Of a stretch of DNA of 64,000 nt, positions 1-10,960 are shown in pieces. The DNA is from Patella vulgata. Taxonomy: Eukaryota > Mollusca > Gastropoda > Patellidae. Numbering within the stretch: the stretch's first letter is position 1; each line of letters starts with the position of its first letter. Location: NCBI RefSeq assembly GCF_932274485.2, contig NC_065879.2, forward strand, positions 17,348,591 to 17,412,590, read 5' to 3'. A model generated the notes under the pieces. It did not search any database and had not been told where the DNA came from. It worked only from the letters and a program-made list of their open reading frames with translations. A program made the position numbers and the translations under genes.

Positions 1-288
1 AAAGATGACTGGATATTCTAGTCTTGACCTGTTACTGGGACATGTTTGATATAGTCACTGGTAGACGAAATACATCAGACCCGTTCTAGCAGAGCCTTAT
101 GATTAGCATAAAAGCCAAAATGGGGATGCCGGCCGCTTGATCCTTGGGAAAAAGACCCCCCAAATATGTACATGATGATGTGCCATACATGCAGAACTGC
201 CATACCAAAAAAAGTTTGTCTTTTTTTCCAGAGGACAAACTCTCGGATCTGAATTGGTCTAAAATAAAAGTAAGATGTTGAGCAAAGG

Positions 289-462
289 GGTAGGGTCGCC
301 TGTCCAACCTCGTGGGTTCTCTCCGGGTCCTCAGGTTTCCCCCCACTGCTAAAGATCACTACGTGCAAGCGAATTATTGAAATAAAATCAAACCATATGT
401 TAGTCCCGAAATGACCTAGTTTGTGTCGAGTGGATGTTAAACCCCATTTCTCTCTCTCTCAT
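289..462 (+). mobile_element. SINE family A, 5'-truncated copy
   Basis: This is the body and tail of the commonest repeat in the window, starting near the GGGTCGCCTGTCCAACC block and running to GTTAAACCCCATTTC followed by a (TC)n tail. The tRNA-like head seen in complete copies (for example 4611-4876) is absent. The upstream stretch 1-288 holds nothing I can assign. Confidence 0.75.
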
Positions 463-541
463 AACCAAAAATAGTTGGTCTTTTTCACAGGCGCACGTTT
501 CGGAAACATCAGGTTCTGACTGGTGTATAAATACTTCAGAT

Positions 542-1849
542 CAGTGATGGGATTTTACCCGTATATTCCGGACTTGTCCGAATCTTTTTTCGAAGCGCCC
601 AAAATTGTCCGACCGGGAATATGCCCAATCGGACATCAAGACATGGTGAATAATATTCAAATTCCAAAATTAATATAGTGTACTGAGTGTATAACTACCG
701 TGCAACCCGATTATCGTTGATAATAGGCTGGATTGATTAGGTAATTAAGTGATCGACTATTTATCGTGTTATGTCGTCTACACACCTACCTTGATTAACT
801 ACTATTCTGCCTTGATTGGCTGACTTAATCCTTTGTCGGACAATTCATCAAATCAATCCTGAACAGATGTCATTGCTTCTTCTTTGTCGGACGATATATC
901 AATCCAATAAGAGTGATTATAAACTTAATCTGATTAACATTGTCTCACGTTTTAATCTCCTTTGTGTCGGACAATAACACGTAGAAATTAGTCATATATG
1001 TCACATATCCTGATAGTATATAACACCTCAAATCAACATACATTGTATCCGATAACTTGTCTGTGATATATTTTCAGTGGAAGCCGAAGTTAAATAAAGA
1101 TATTTCACACACACGCATATGGCGCTTATATAGTTCAGTAATTAAAATGAAAGTACAAATCTCAGGAGACACGTGAAATTAAGAGATGTATACGTGCCGA
1201 ATCCAATACGACTGATGTCCGGGAAAAGATTCTATTTTGATGGCATATTGTCGGATTTATGATCATATTTTGAAGGGGGTTTATGTCTTTAAATAAATAA
1301 ATAAACATGCTAAGAAATGTAGACAAATATTTCGATTGGAATGATGTAAGTAGTTAATTGTTTTAGACGATAGCGCCTGCTACAGTCGAATGCAATTATT
1401 TAGCAGTTGGTGTCACTCACTCGCTCGTTGTATTAGAGCGTCGTTAACTACGGTTTACGGCCAAATAAATTTCGGGATGTCATTTTTTTACCTTCCGTAT
1501 ATAAATCGAAACGGAGTATCAGACGAATGTCTGACTTTGCTGAAAAATGTACCAATGTATGACCCGAAAAATACGGTAATATTGGGGGGTTTGAAACAGA
1601 TCGGCAGCAGTCGGCACGCTGCCATTCTATAGTATTGCGATGTCATGTAATTTTGTAGGAATATTATTGACATAACTTTGAATACCGTACGGGTTTTAAA
1701 CATGAAATATAACGAGGTGCACCTATTTTTTTTTACATATGAATTTGAATATATTTTGTTGACACATGATTCTTTATTGTGTTTTGAAAATGTCTGCTTA
1801 AATTACAATAAGAGTTATGCCCCAATATTTTCGGGAAATCCCATCACTG
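542..1849. mobile_element. Non-autonomous hAT-type DNA transposon, 1308 bp
   Basis: The ends are inverted repeats: the left begins CAGTGATGGGATTT and the right ends AAATCCCATCACTG, a perfect 14-bp match with the CAG...CTG termini typical of hAT elements. They are flanked by an exact 8-bp target duplication CTTCAGAT at 534-541 and 1850-1857; 8 bp is the hAT target size. Only short ORFs lie inside (for example 80 codons at 1390-1632) and none looks like a transposase, so it would need an enzyme in trans. Its right end lies 28 bp upstream of a laminin exon. Confidence 0.85.
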
Positions 1850-1884
1850 CTTCAGATGATTGATTAGAATATTCTTTATTTCAG

Positions 1885-4800
1885 GCTGCTCAGATTAAAA
1901 ATGAAGCAGAGCGACTTATCAACCAGAATCAGGATCTGTTAAACGATATCAATGATAAACAAGATAAAGCCCAGGCAAGATTAGAGAATGGAGAACGACT
2001 GCAACAACGTGCTGATGAATTATTGGCCGAGGTCGATTCAGCTCGTGCCAAAGCTCGTACAGCTGTTGATATGGGTGAACAAACACTGACAGAAGCCAAC
2101 GAAACTTTAAATACACTCATAGGTACTTTATTTCAATATTTGACGCAAGGGACAATGTATAGTCGTTATATGGACGAAAAACTGAGGTCCTGTATTCACA
2201 TTGTTACGCACGTAAAAGAACCCATAACTGTTGGAATTTGATATAAAAGTAGGTGGGTGTCCGGGCAAAATTTCATCCAAAGCCAACTGTATGGCATATG
2301 CCCGTCTTCATTAGCCCAGTCGAAGCAGAACATTATGATGTTAAACTCCATTTCATTTCATTTTATTTCTGTTAGTCATTCACTCTTGTTTCACTGCTAA
2401 AGACCCCTGTCTGCAACCAGTTTAAAGTTTTGTGTGGACTCTCTCTGTTTCAGTTAGTAAATGTACTTTGTGCCACTGAACAGCACATCAATGATGTAGT
2501 TTAGTCCCTCTATAAATTAATTTCAAAACTATCAAGACTAAGTTTTATAATATGTTCATCAGTAAGTGAGATGTTGGCTCACTAACCTGGAGGTCATGGG
2601 TTAGATCCCGGTGTTGATCCAGCGTGGTTCCCTTATGCAGTAGTGGATTATCAGTGAGGCTGATGAGGCTGCAGCCTCAGGCCCAAAGATTTTGTAAAAA
2701 AAAATTTTTTAGACTTGTCTGATACGATTAAAAACGCATAGACAATGAATGTTAGGGGGTGGGGTTTAGGCTCAACAGGAATCAACATAGGCCCTGACCT
2801 GAAATTAATTAGGCCCACGCCATTTTAAATAGGCCCTATTGTTTGGAGATCTGATCTTATTTTTTAAAGGTAGGCCTACAATGTACGTTAAATACGGGAA
2901 TCAACATAGGCCCTGACCCGAAATTAATTAGGCCCACGCCATTTTAAACAGGCCCTATTGTTTGGAGATCTGATCTTATTTTTTAAACGTAGGCCTACAA
3001 TGTACGTTAAATCCTTGTAAGTTTTCGATTATGTCTTGCTTAATATATTGTATCCACACGACGCCATTTATGGGCATATAAAGTTACATTACGTTTATAA
3101 TGTTAGCAACTACCTTGGCTCTAACTTTAAAAACTAAATAGGCCCTCCAGCAACTGCCGCCTCAGGCCTTGCTGGAGCTTAATCCGCCACTGCCCTTATG
3201 TCTGTGGTGCAGGAAGGAGAGCCTTACAAGGGATAGGATGGGGTGAAAAATCTTGGTCCTGAGTACACATTAGCATGTATTTAAAAGAACCCTTGATAGT
3301 TGAAATTTGGCATAGGAGTAGGCTGTAGTGCCGGCCAAAATTTCCCTCATAGCACACTGTATGACATATACCCGTCTTCATTAGCTCAGTTGAGGTGAAC
3401 AGTAGGAAGTTAAACCCCATTTCATTTCATTTTTATGGTCATCTATCAAACAATGGATCCACCAATGGTTAATATTTTGAATTTAGAAATATGTTTCCAA
3501 TTTATTTTATTCTCCAGGTTTTGATCAACTGGTACAGGAGAGTCGAGGCAAAGCAGACGAGGCTTTACAGATGATTCCTGATATCGAAAATACAATTCGC
3601 CAAGCTGAAGAGACCACATCTAACGCACGTAACGCCCTAAGTGGTGCTGAGATCGACGCACAAGAAGCACTTCGTCTTGCTCAAGAAGCCCAAACTACAG
3701 CTCAGGAAGCATCCAATGTAAGTTTAAACTAAAAGTGAATTTGTATTTTTCATATTTATTCAAAGATTGTGAAATATTAATACTCATGGTAGGGTGCCCC
3801 ATGCAGTCAATATTTACACTATTAAAAGATGAACTTTAAAAATGGGGGTAGATGGCCAAATGGTTAGCACATGCGCGCTACATCATAAGATCTGTCATTG
3901 AGTCAACTGGCATGGTTTCGATTCCCCGGTTGTAGGTGACAAGGAGTAGGGTCGCCTGTCCAGCCTCGTGGGTTTTCTCTTGTGTCCTCCGGTTTCCTCA
4001 CACTACCCCTACGTGCAAGAAATTATTGAAATAAAAACCAAAATGACCTAGTTTGTGTTGAGTCGACGTTAAACCCCATTTCTCTCTCTCTCTCTCTTTA
4101 AAAATAAAAGTTGATTTAGGGTCAGGCTTGTCAACCAGACCCATCTGAACGACTGTACTTGTCCCTTGCAATGCTCTCAGTCCTGCACCATTGACTAGGG
4201 GGAATCACAAGGCCTGTTATTGAGTTAAGTGATGTGTTGTTGTTAGTTAGTTGTATTTTACGTCCGCTTCCACCGAGGTGATATCGCAGACAATCAAGTG
4301 ATGTGAAATCGACTTCCCACTTGTATGTGACAAGTAGTAGGGTTGCCTGTCGAACCTTGTGGGTTTTCGTCAAGTCCTTCGGTGTCCTTCTACTGCTAAC
4401 GACCCCCTACGTGTAAGCGAATTATTAAAATAAAATTGACCCATATGTTAGTCCCGAAATGACCAAAAGTGGACATTAAACCCCATTTCTCTCTTTCAAG
4501 GTTGATGCACATCCTCATTTGTGATATCGTTGGTGAAAAGTCAGACTTAAAACCCCAGGTTATTGAAAACAGATATTTCCCCCTACTGCTACATACACCT
4601 CCACAGGGGGTTGGATGGCCGAATGGTTAGAACGTGCACACTGTATCATAAGGCCTGTCATTGAGTCATCTGGCATGGTTTCAAATCCCCGGTTGTAGGT
4701 GACAAGGAGTAGGGTCGTCTGTCCAACCTCGTGGGTTTTTTTCCGGGTCCTCTGGTTTCCTCCCACTGCTAAAGACCCCTACGCGCAAGCGAATTATTGA

Positions 4801-5366
4801 AATAAAATTAAACCATATGTTAGTCCCAAATGAACTAGTTTGTGTCAAGGGGGATGTTAATCCCATTTCTGTCTTTATTTTCAGGAGGCGAGTAGAATAC
4901 GAGGTGAAGCTAGCACAACGAAGGATAAAGCCGTAGAATTAAAGGAGGAAGCTGATGAAATGGCAGATGATATCGCTAATACAGATGCTAGACTCACAAA
5001 TATAGAAAACCAGGCCATGGATGATACAGAACTTTCTAAACAGGTTGGTTTCAAATTCGCATGGGAGATTGGTGATTCCAGTGGTCATAAGGTCTGTCAT
5101 TGAGTCAAGTGGCCATCAGGTCTATCATTGAGTCAGTGGTCATAAGGTCAGTCATTGAGTCAAGTGGCCAACAGGTCTGTCATTGAGTCAAGCGGCATGG
5201 TTTCAATTCCCTGGTAAGAAGTAGGGTCACGAGTCCAGCCGTGTGGGTTTTCTGCTGATCCTCTAGTTTCCCCTAACTTCTAAAAAACCTACAGGGAAGC
5301 GAATTATTGAAATAAAATGATATGTTGGTGAAGAAATTACTAGTTTGTGTCAGTGGATGTTGTCAA

Positions 5367-5404
<38 letters not shown>

Positions 5405-8400
5405 TTATTTGTGTATTATCTATTTGTGTATTTTACAGGCTCTAGAGAAAGCAAACCAAGCTAAATTAACAGCAGAAGAGGCATCAGATAAAGTAGCCAA
5501 AGCTTTGAATACTGTAGAAAATATTATAAGAATATTAGGTAAGATTTATCTCCCTTTGATGATAAAGTTCTCATGGTTTGAATGAATTGGGGTTATGATT
5601 AGTACTTAGTAAAACACTGTGACCATTGACAACTTGAGACATTTTTATCAACCACTGATTAGCCAAAGAGATGTGCATTCAATCAAATTTTCATCTTTAA
5701 CATCCATCTATTGATTTTCAACGATTTCTGATAATAACTGCCAGAGTTAAGGCACTTGATCACTTTGCAAAATGTTGTGGACTCTCTAAAAGCTAAAGTT
5801 AATATCTGATTGACTATAAATTTATACAAGGTGTTTAAGGTCATAAGATGAAGAAGCTTATTAATTTTCAATGATTTCCACATTGATTTTTAATGATTTC
5901 TGATAATAACAGCCATAGTATTGGCCCCTTGATCACTTTGAAAAATCTTGTGGACGCATTAGAGGCTAAAGTTAATATCCGATTAACTTTATATTTGCTG
6001 TGTTCACGGCAATACTATATACCGGAAAACACCAGAAAACGACCGGAAAACAACCAGAAAACATCGGAAAACAACCAGAAAACACCATTTTATACTGAAT
6101 ACCGGAAAACACCGGAAAAACACTAAATACCGGAAAACATCCTAAATAGGTAACCCGGAGCCTGGTCCTCTGTGTGCGGTTTTGGACCAAGTGAGCGCCG
6201 ATGAAGGAAGGTCAAGGTCATGTTCGTTTTACAATATCGATTGTCGGAAAAAACATTTTCTCGGGGACATTTTTTTCCGATTACGCATTCAGTGTAAGTC
6301 TTCAGCCACCAGGAAGTGGTTAATATAGCAATGTTTTATTACGATAGTAGTACATAAAACAAATTGGTTGCCTGAGGTTCTCGAGGGGGAAAGTAGCCTC
6401 ATCGTCTAGAGTCCTCTATTTCACAAACAAAAACAACAATTGCTTCCTTGAAAATTTATGGATCAACCCTTTTCACAGACGTCCAGCTTACCACTTCCTG
6501 TCAATGCAGTAAGATAGAATATGTAGTTTCCTCATGGACAATTGGGCGAAAGTTGGGGTTTTCTCAAGGAAAACTGGTCAACGAGTTGGGGAATAAAGCT
6601 CGAAAAGTAATCCAGAAAAAAAATCCTGTGTGCGGCCCTCGGATTATGATGGAATATGTTGAATATTATTATGGTTCAAGTGATTATATTTGACCCTGGA
6701 ATGAAAGTAGGCTCAGAAACAAGTAGATTTTTAGCCCTTCCAACGAGATGGATAGCTCTTGGAAAGGATAGACACTTTTCAGATTACAGCCTGTCCGAGA
6801 ATTGCGTGGCATCCATTTCGTTTGGTGATTAGGACACATAGGGGTTAAACCTGGAACTTCAACTCGAACTATTCAGAGATTTATTAACTCGCTTTTGATG
6901 ATACTTGCTGTTTTATGATGCGATTTTTTGTTACCTAGGAAGGAGTTGGCCTAATCGTGCCTTCCACTAATTCGTACCACCCTGATGCCAGCGTTACTGG
7001 TAAGAATCAGGAGACCGGCGCAACCGGCATATAACGGGGCCCTCAGAGGGCTGTGTTTAATCTACTGAAATACTGAAACACTGAAATCTACTAAAATTTA
7101 CTGAAAACTAAAATTAAAATACAAAATAAAATATGGTCATTGATGGAGGTAGACTGATTGCGTCTTTTAAAACATTCAAAACATAATAGGCATCAACAAA
7201 ATTTTGGAGAAAAAAAAATCGGAATTTTTTTTTTTTTTGCGGGGGGGGGGGGGGGGGGGCTATTTGTAAAACGAACATCGTAATGACCTTGACCTTCCTT
7301 CATCGGCGCTCACTTGGTCCAAAACCGCACACAGAGGACCAGGCTCCGGGTTACCTATTTAGGGTGTTTTCCGGTATTTAGGATGTTTTCCGGTATTTAG
7401 GATGTTTTCTGGTATTTAGTGTTTTTACGGTGTTTTCCGGTATTCAGTATAAAATGGTGTTTTCCGGTTGTTTTCCGGTTGTTTTCCAGTGTTTTCTGGT
7501 TGTTTTCCGGTGTTTTCCGGTATATAGTATGGCCCCTGTGTTCATGAGAGAAAGAAGCCTATCAATTTCCAACGATTTCCAATGATTATGGCATTTGATA
7601 CTAAATGTTTTGTATGTTAAATGTTAGAATAGGACAGAACTAGAAGCTATATGGGTTTTTACTTGTAATTAGATTTTAGTGTGTTGCGAATGTTTTCATT
7701 TCTGACAAGAAAAAATTATGTGACAACCCTTGTTAACTCCTCAGACCACTTGCTGTGGGCGCATGTTTCGTTGCCAGTTAATCTATCTTTACCAACTATG
7801 TCCAGCTGGTTACAGCAAATCGGCGCATTTAACAAACTTGTCAAAGTACTTTGAAATCGACAATACTGTCACATGACATCTCCACTAAATACAAATTGAT
7901 TTGGCACGTCGATAAAAACGGCTGTCGGTCCTGATAGCTAAGGTAGTATGAGTAGAGGTATGATGTAATTAAATACAACGTATAGCTTTCAGCTGTCATG
8001 GTTGCTGGAGATGTTTTCTCGAAGTATGTTTTTTTTTGCCCAAATATTGTCACTACTGTTGAATATGCCCAGGTTGTGACCGCATCCTCCAATATCTTCT
8101 GAATCCCCGGTTGTACGTGACAAGGAGTAGGGTCGCCTGAACAACCTCATGGGTTTTCTCTGGGTCCTCGGTTTCCTCCCACTGCTAAAGTCCCCTACGC
8201 GCAAGCAAATTATTGAAATAAAATTAAACCATATGTTAGTGTTAGTCCCGAAATGACCTAGTCTGTGTCGAGTGGACGTTAAACCCCATTTCTCTGTCTC
8301 TCCAATATCTTCCAATAACAAACGTAGAGGGACATATACAAATTGAAAATCAGTATGTTCTCCGTGTTTAATTGGCAAAGGTGGTAAGGATGGGAGACAA

Positions 8401-9105
8401 GGTGTGCCATCATAGGCTGTGCACTGCATTTCATGTGTGTGTGTTATAGATGCAATGGAGTGGGGCTTAGTGAATGGTCTAACATGCACTTTAGATCATA
8501 AGACCTGCCATTGAGTCAAGTGGCATACAAGGAGTAGGGTCGCCTGATCAACCTCCTGGATGTACATCAGGCACTCTGGTTTCCTCCCATTGATAAAGAC
8601 CCCTACATGCAAGCAAAGTATTGAAATAAAATTTAGCGTAATATGTTAGTCCCAAAATGACCTAGTCTGTGTCAAGTGGATGTTAAACCCCAATTCATTC
8701 CATTTTGTACTGTGATGAGTGGATGTTAAAACCAATTGTTATTGATGTTAAACCCCAATTTAATCCATTTTGTACTGTGTTGAGTGGATGTTAAACCCAG
8801 TTATTATTAAAACAAATTATTTTGTTCTGTTTCAAGGATCAATGGATGTGGTGGAACCAACCGATCTGGACAGACTTGAAGCTGACTTGAACAACGTCGA
8901 GAGGGAACTCAACAAAACAAACATCGAACAAGAATTTAAAAATCTCGCCCAAGCTAACGAACAAATCAAAGCTTGGTCCCGTCGTAATTCAGTGAATTAT
9001 TCTCAGCTAGAAGCCGATGTGAACAATATTGAAGATATTAAAAACTCTCTCCCCGATCAATGTTATAAAAGTATTGAAATCGAATCACCTGCTGGGAAAC
9101 GATAA
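1885..9105 (+). CDS. LAMC1: Laminin subunit gamma, C-terminal coiled-coil exons (5' end outside window)
   Basis: These are the last five coding exons of a laminin gamma chain, a secreted basement-membrane subunit that joins alpha and beta chains in a heterotrimeric coiled coil. Exons are 1885-2122, 3518-3717, 4885-5043, 5439-5538 and 8837-9105. All have AG/GT borders and the phases match (0, 1, 0, 0, 1), giving 321 in-frame residues and a TAA stop. The protein is heptad-like throughout and rich in A, E, Q, K and L, as in laminin domains II/I. The end is diagnostic: NIEDIKNSLPDQC aligns with the vertebrate gamma-1 NLEDIRKTLPSGC end, whose cysteine is disulfide-linked to the beta chain. The tail after this cysteine, YKSIEIESPAGKR, is longer than in vertebrate gamma 1 (FNTPSIEKP). 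The upstream exons, including the short-arm domains, lie outside the window. Gamma rather than beta or alpha is chosen from the C-terminus; the symbol denotes the family. Confidence 0.88.
2168..2372 (+). mobile_element. SINE family B, 5'-truncated copy
   Basis: The 3' part of a second SINE family: a block with CACGTAAAAGAACCC, then a GGAATTTGATATAA block, then ATGGCATATGCCCGTCTTC, ending GTTAAACTCCATTTCATTTC. It starts about 45 bp after the splice donor of the first laminin exon in the window. The rest of the intron to 2560 shows nothing recognisable. Confidence 0.7.
2572..3432 (+). mobile_element. SINE family B, near full length, split by a hAT element
   Basis: The head (2572-2637) has a tRNA-like B-box region (GGTCATGGGTTAGATCCCGG). 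The body resumes at 3201 and runs through CCGTCTTCATTAGC to GTTAAACCCCATTTCATTTC at 3432. The interruption is the element at 2638-3192. Removing it and one copy of its 8-bp target duplication gives a normal member of the family. Confidence 0.8.
2638..3192. mobile_element. Non-autonomous hAT-type element nested in a SINE, 555 bp
   Basis: The termini CAGTAGTGGATT and AATCCGCCACTG form a 12-bp inverted repeat with two mismatches. The 8-bp target duplication CCCTTATG is exact at 2630-2637 and 3193-3200. Inside, a unit of about 116 bp is present twice in tandem (2778-2893 and 2897-3012, period 119 bp) with few differences. There is no coding capacity. It differs from the hAT-type element at 542-1849 in both termini and interior, so it is a separate family. 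Confidence 0.88.
3845..4102 (+). mobile_element. SINE family A, full-length copy
   Basis: The head resembles a tRNA of the Leu/Ser class: an A-box-like GATGGCCAAATGGTTAGCA and, after a long spacer, a B-box-like GGTTTCGATTCCCCGG. A conserved body follows (GGGTTTTCTC...GGTTTCCTCACAC, then GAAATTATTGAAATAAAA), ending GTTAAACCCCATTTC plus (TC)n. The internal pol III promoter makes it a SINE rather than a MITE. Confidence 0.85.
4255..4498 (+). mobile_element. SINE family A, diverged copy
   Basis: The body (GTGACAAGTAGTAGGGTTGCC through CCCATTTCTCTC) is clear; the head is degraded. It lies in the same laminin intron and orientation as the copies on either side. Confidence 0.7.
4611..4876 (+). mobile_element. 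SINE family A, full length, abutting a laminin exon
   Basis: Full head (GGATGGCCGAATGGTTAGAA, then GGTTTCAAATCCCCGG), body and tail. Its CCCATTTCTGTC tail ends about 9 bp before the AG of the acceptor for the laminin exon at 4885, so the pyrimidine tract of that acceptor appears to be SINE-derived. Confidence 0.85.
5075..5400 (+). mobile_element. SINE family A with an internally amplified head and (TC)n tail
   Basis: The head segment around GGTCTGTCATTGAGTCAAGT is repeated about four times in tandem (5080-5190) before the body continues. The tail is a long (TC)n run at 5371-5399, 39 bp upstream of the laminin exon at 5439. Confidence 0.75.
5711..5998 (+). repeat. Imperfect 172-bp tandem duplication in the laminin intron
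   Basis: The unit beginning TTGATTTTCAACGATTTCTG at 5711 recurs at 5883 with scattered substitutions. The second unit is cut by the element at 6007-7536 and resumes at 7545 (AAGAAGCCTATCAATTTCC). No coding content. Confidence 0.7.
6007..7536. mobile_element. Non-autonomous DNA transposon with long terminal inverted repeats, 1530 bp
   Basis: Long inverted repeats of about 230-280 bp (6007-6237 and 7258-7536) bound a unique interior of about 1 kb. An exact 8-bp target duplication TGTGTTCA lies at 5999-6006 and 7537-7544. The outer halves of the repeats are arrays of an 11-bp motif like CCGGAAAACAC. The inner halves share a block containing AGTGAGCGCCGATGAAGG. The interior has a long G run at about 7241-7259 and no transposase; the longest ORF (81 codons, 6448-6693) is not recognisable. 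The 8-bp target fits hAT or P-type enzymes. The superfamily is not assigned. Confidence 0.85.
8098..8310 (+). mobile_element. SINE family A, 5'-truncated copy
   Basis: Starts within the B-box region (AATCCCCGGTTGTACGTGAC) and runs to ACGTTAAACCCCATTTCTC. The intron stretch between 7590 and 8097 holds nothing I can name. Confidence 0.75.
8463..8812 (+). mobile_element. SINE family A with tandem tail units
   Basis: A weak head (8463-8520), a body to about 8700, and then two further partial tail units, each built on GAGTGGATGTTAAA and CCATTTTGTACTGTG, reaching to 25 bp before the acceptor of the last laminin exon. Confidence 0.65.
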
Positions 9106-9589
9106 CGTACACTAACAGTATTCATAAATTAATTTATCAGTTCAATGTGCCACATCGTAGGAACTTGACGTTCTCAAGTTTATTTTAGATTTTAACGTTG
9201 TTAAATACAACGAACAGATGAACGAACGGGGTTGGAGATTAGGGGATGGTGTCCTGAAATGTGATATTATATAGGGGCTGTAAACAAAAAAATAGAAAGA
9301 AGGGATGAATATATGGAATATATGAAAGCGAACCAGACTGGTTTGAAAATGGCAGAGAAGTAGTCAAGTATTATTGAAAGACTGCAGTAGAAATGGTTCC
9401 CTAAAATAGGGGCTGAAATCACATCCCTGTACAAAAAAACCCAACATAATCATGAAAGTCCCCTGTCAATTCTATTGATTAGCTGATAACTAAGTTTAGT
9501 ATATTTTTTTAGAATAACTGAAAGGAAATTAGTTCTTCTCCATTTAGTTTTATATCATATTTACCATGATGAATCTTTTTTTTTTAAAT
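9106..9589 (+). other. Laminin gamma 3' UTR / downstream DNA
   Basis: Follows the laminin stop codon. AT-rich, no ORF, no recognised repeat and no AATAAA close to the stop. The first clear AATAAA hexamer I noticed downstream is at 11417-11422, so the true 3' end cannot be fixed from sequence alone. Confidence 0.4.
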
Positions 9590-9971
9590 TAAGGCTGATT
9601 GTATAACCTCTTACCATAGCTAAATGTTGATTGTAAAACCTCACACCATAGCTAAAGGCTGATTGTAAAACCTCCCACCATAGCTAAAAGGCAGATTGTT
9701 AAACTTCCTATCATAGCTAAGGGTTTATTGTATAACCTCTTACCATAGCTAAGGGCTGATTGTATAACCTCTTACCATAGCTAAGGGCTGATTGTATAAC
9801 CTCTTACCATAGCTAAAGGCTGATTGTATAACCTCTTACCATAGCTAAAGGCCGATAGTAAAACTTCCTATCATAGCTAAAGGCTGATTGTATAACCTCT
9901 TACCATTGCAAAAGGCTGATTGTATAACCTCTTACCATTGCAAAAGGCTGATTGTATAACCACCTACCAAA
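9590..9971 (+). repeat. 32-bp minisatellite, about 12 units
   Basis: Tandem units built on GGCTGATTGTATAACCTC and TTACCATAGCTAA, with some units carrying TAAAACTTCCTATC instead. The units differ at a few positions, with no unique spacers between them. It probably lies within or just after the laminin 3' UTR. Confidence 0.9.
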
Positions 9972-10589
9972 TTTTAGTAAACAGATTATCAAGCCTTAAA
10001 ATTGAGAATTTTAAAATAACTTGAGTAGAACTTTACCTAATGTAGTAATTGTCCACTCAGTCATTAATATTTACTATCGATTATAAAGCATTGAAAGCGA
10101 CCCTTACTATTGAGAATTTTAAAACTCAAGTAGGCCTTTAGCTAATGTAGGAGTTGTCCATTCAGCCCTTAATATTTACTGTCAATCACAAAGCGTTAAT
10201 ATTTTACAAAGTACGATAATCATACCTCATATAGTGATATTCATCCATTGTCTAATTTTGTTTTGCCTTGTTTTGATTGAAAATGGCATCTTTTTTATAA
10301 TCTAGTAACCATTTATTAATTACGATGATAAGTGTTCATGTTTTTGGGGGTCACTTTGTGTCCTAAATCATGCGTTTGTTTTTATAGAAATACTGTTACT
10401 AGCAGCAGGGCTTCACTTTAAGGCTGGTTTCTGTATAAAAGGGTGTGGTCATTGCTCATCATAAAGGTTACAACATATAATCTAAATATTTCTAGCCAGA
10501 AGGCAGTCGAAATGTTATATACTCTAAGTAGTATAATAGTGGTCTTCTATTCTAACTGCTTCCATCTAGGGTGTTATTAGAGTCTAGCT

Positions 10590-10960
10590 GAAGCCTCTCT
10601 CTGTGGGTAATATATTGAGGGGTCTAGCTGTAACATGTTATAGTGATGTCCCTTTGTGTAATTTCTAACATAGGTGTAGTCGGTGGACACCAACATCAGT
10701 GTTGTAGTGAAGTCACAGTGTATAATATATAAGGGTCTCTCTATAACATGGTACACCTTCATTAGTGGACACAAACATCATTGTAACAGTGAAGTCACAG
10801 TGTATAATGATGATCTCTCTATAACATGGTACAAAAACGTCAGTGTTACAGTGAAGTCACAGTGTATAATGATGGTCTCTCTGTAACATGGTACACCAAC
10901 ATCAGTGTTATAGTGAAGTTCTAGTGTATATGTTATACAGGTCTCTCTATAACTCTGATG
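10590..10960 (+). repeat. 55-65 bp minisatellite, about 5 units
   Basis: Units share AACATGGTACACCAACATCA, a GTTATAGTGAAGTCACAGTG block and a GGTCTCTCTATAAC block, with variable joins. The flanks 9972-10589 and 10961-11447 hold nothing I can assign. Confidence 0.8.

Noticed and set aside
1390-1632. 80-codon ORF in the hAT-type element at 542-1849 as a transposase remnant
   Set aside because: No BED finger, dimerisation or catalytic motif of hAT transposases can be seen.
9590-9971. CRISPR-like array
   Set aside because: Units abut directly with no unique spacers, and the host is a eukaryote; it is a minisatellite.
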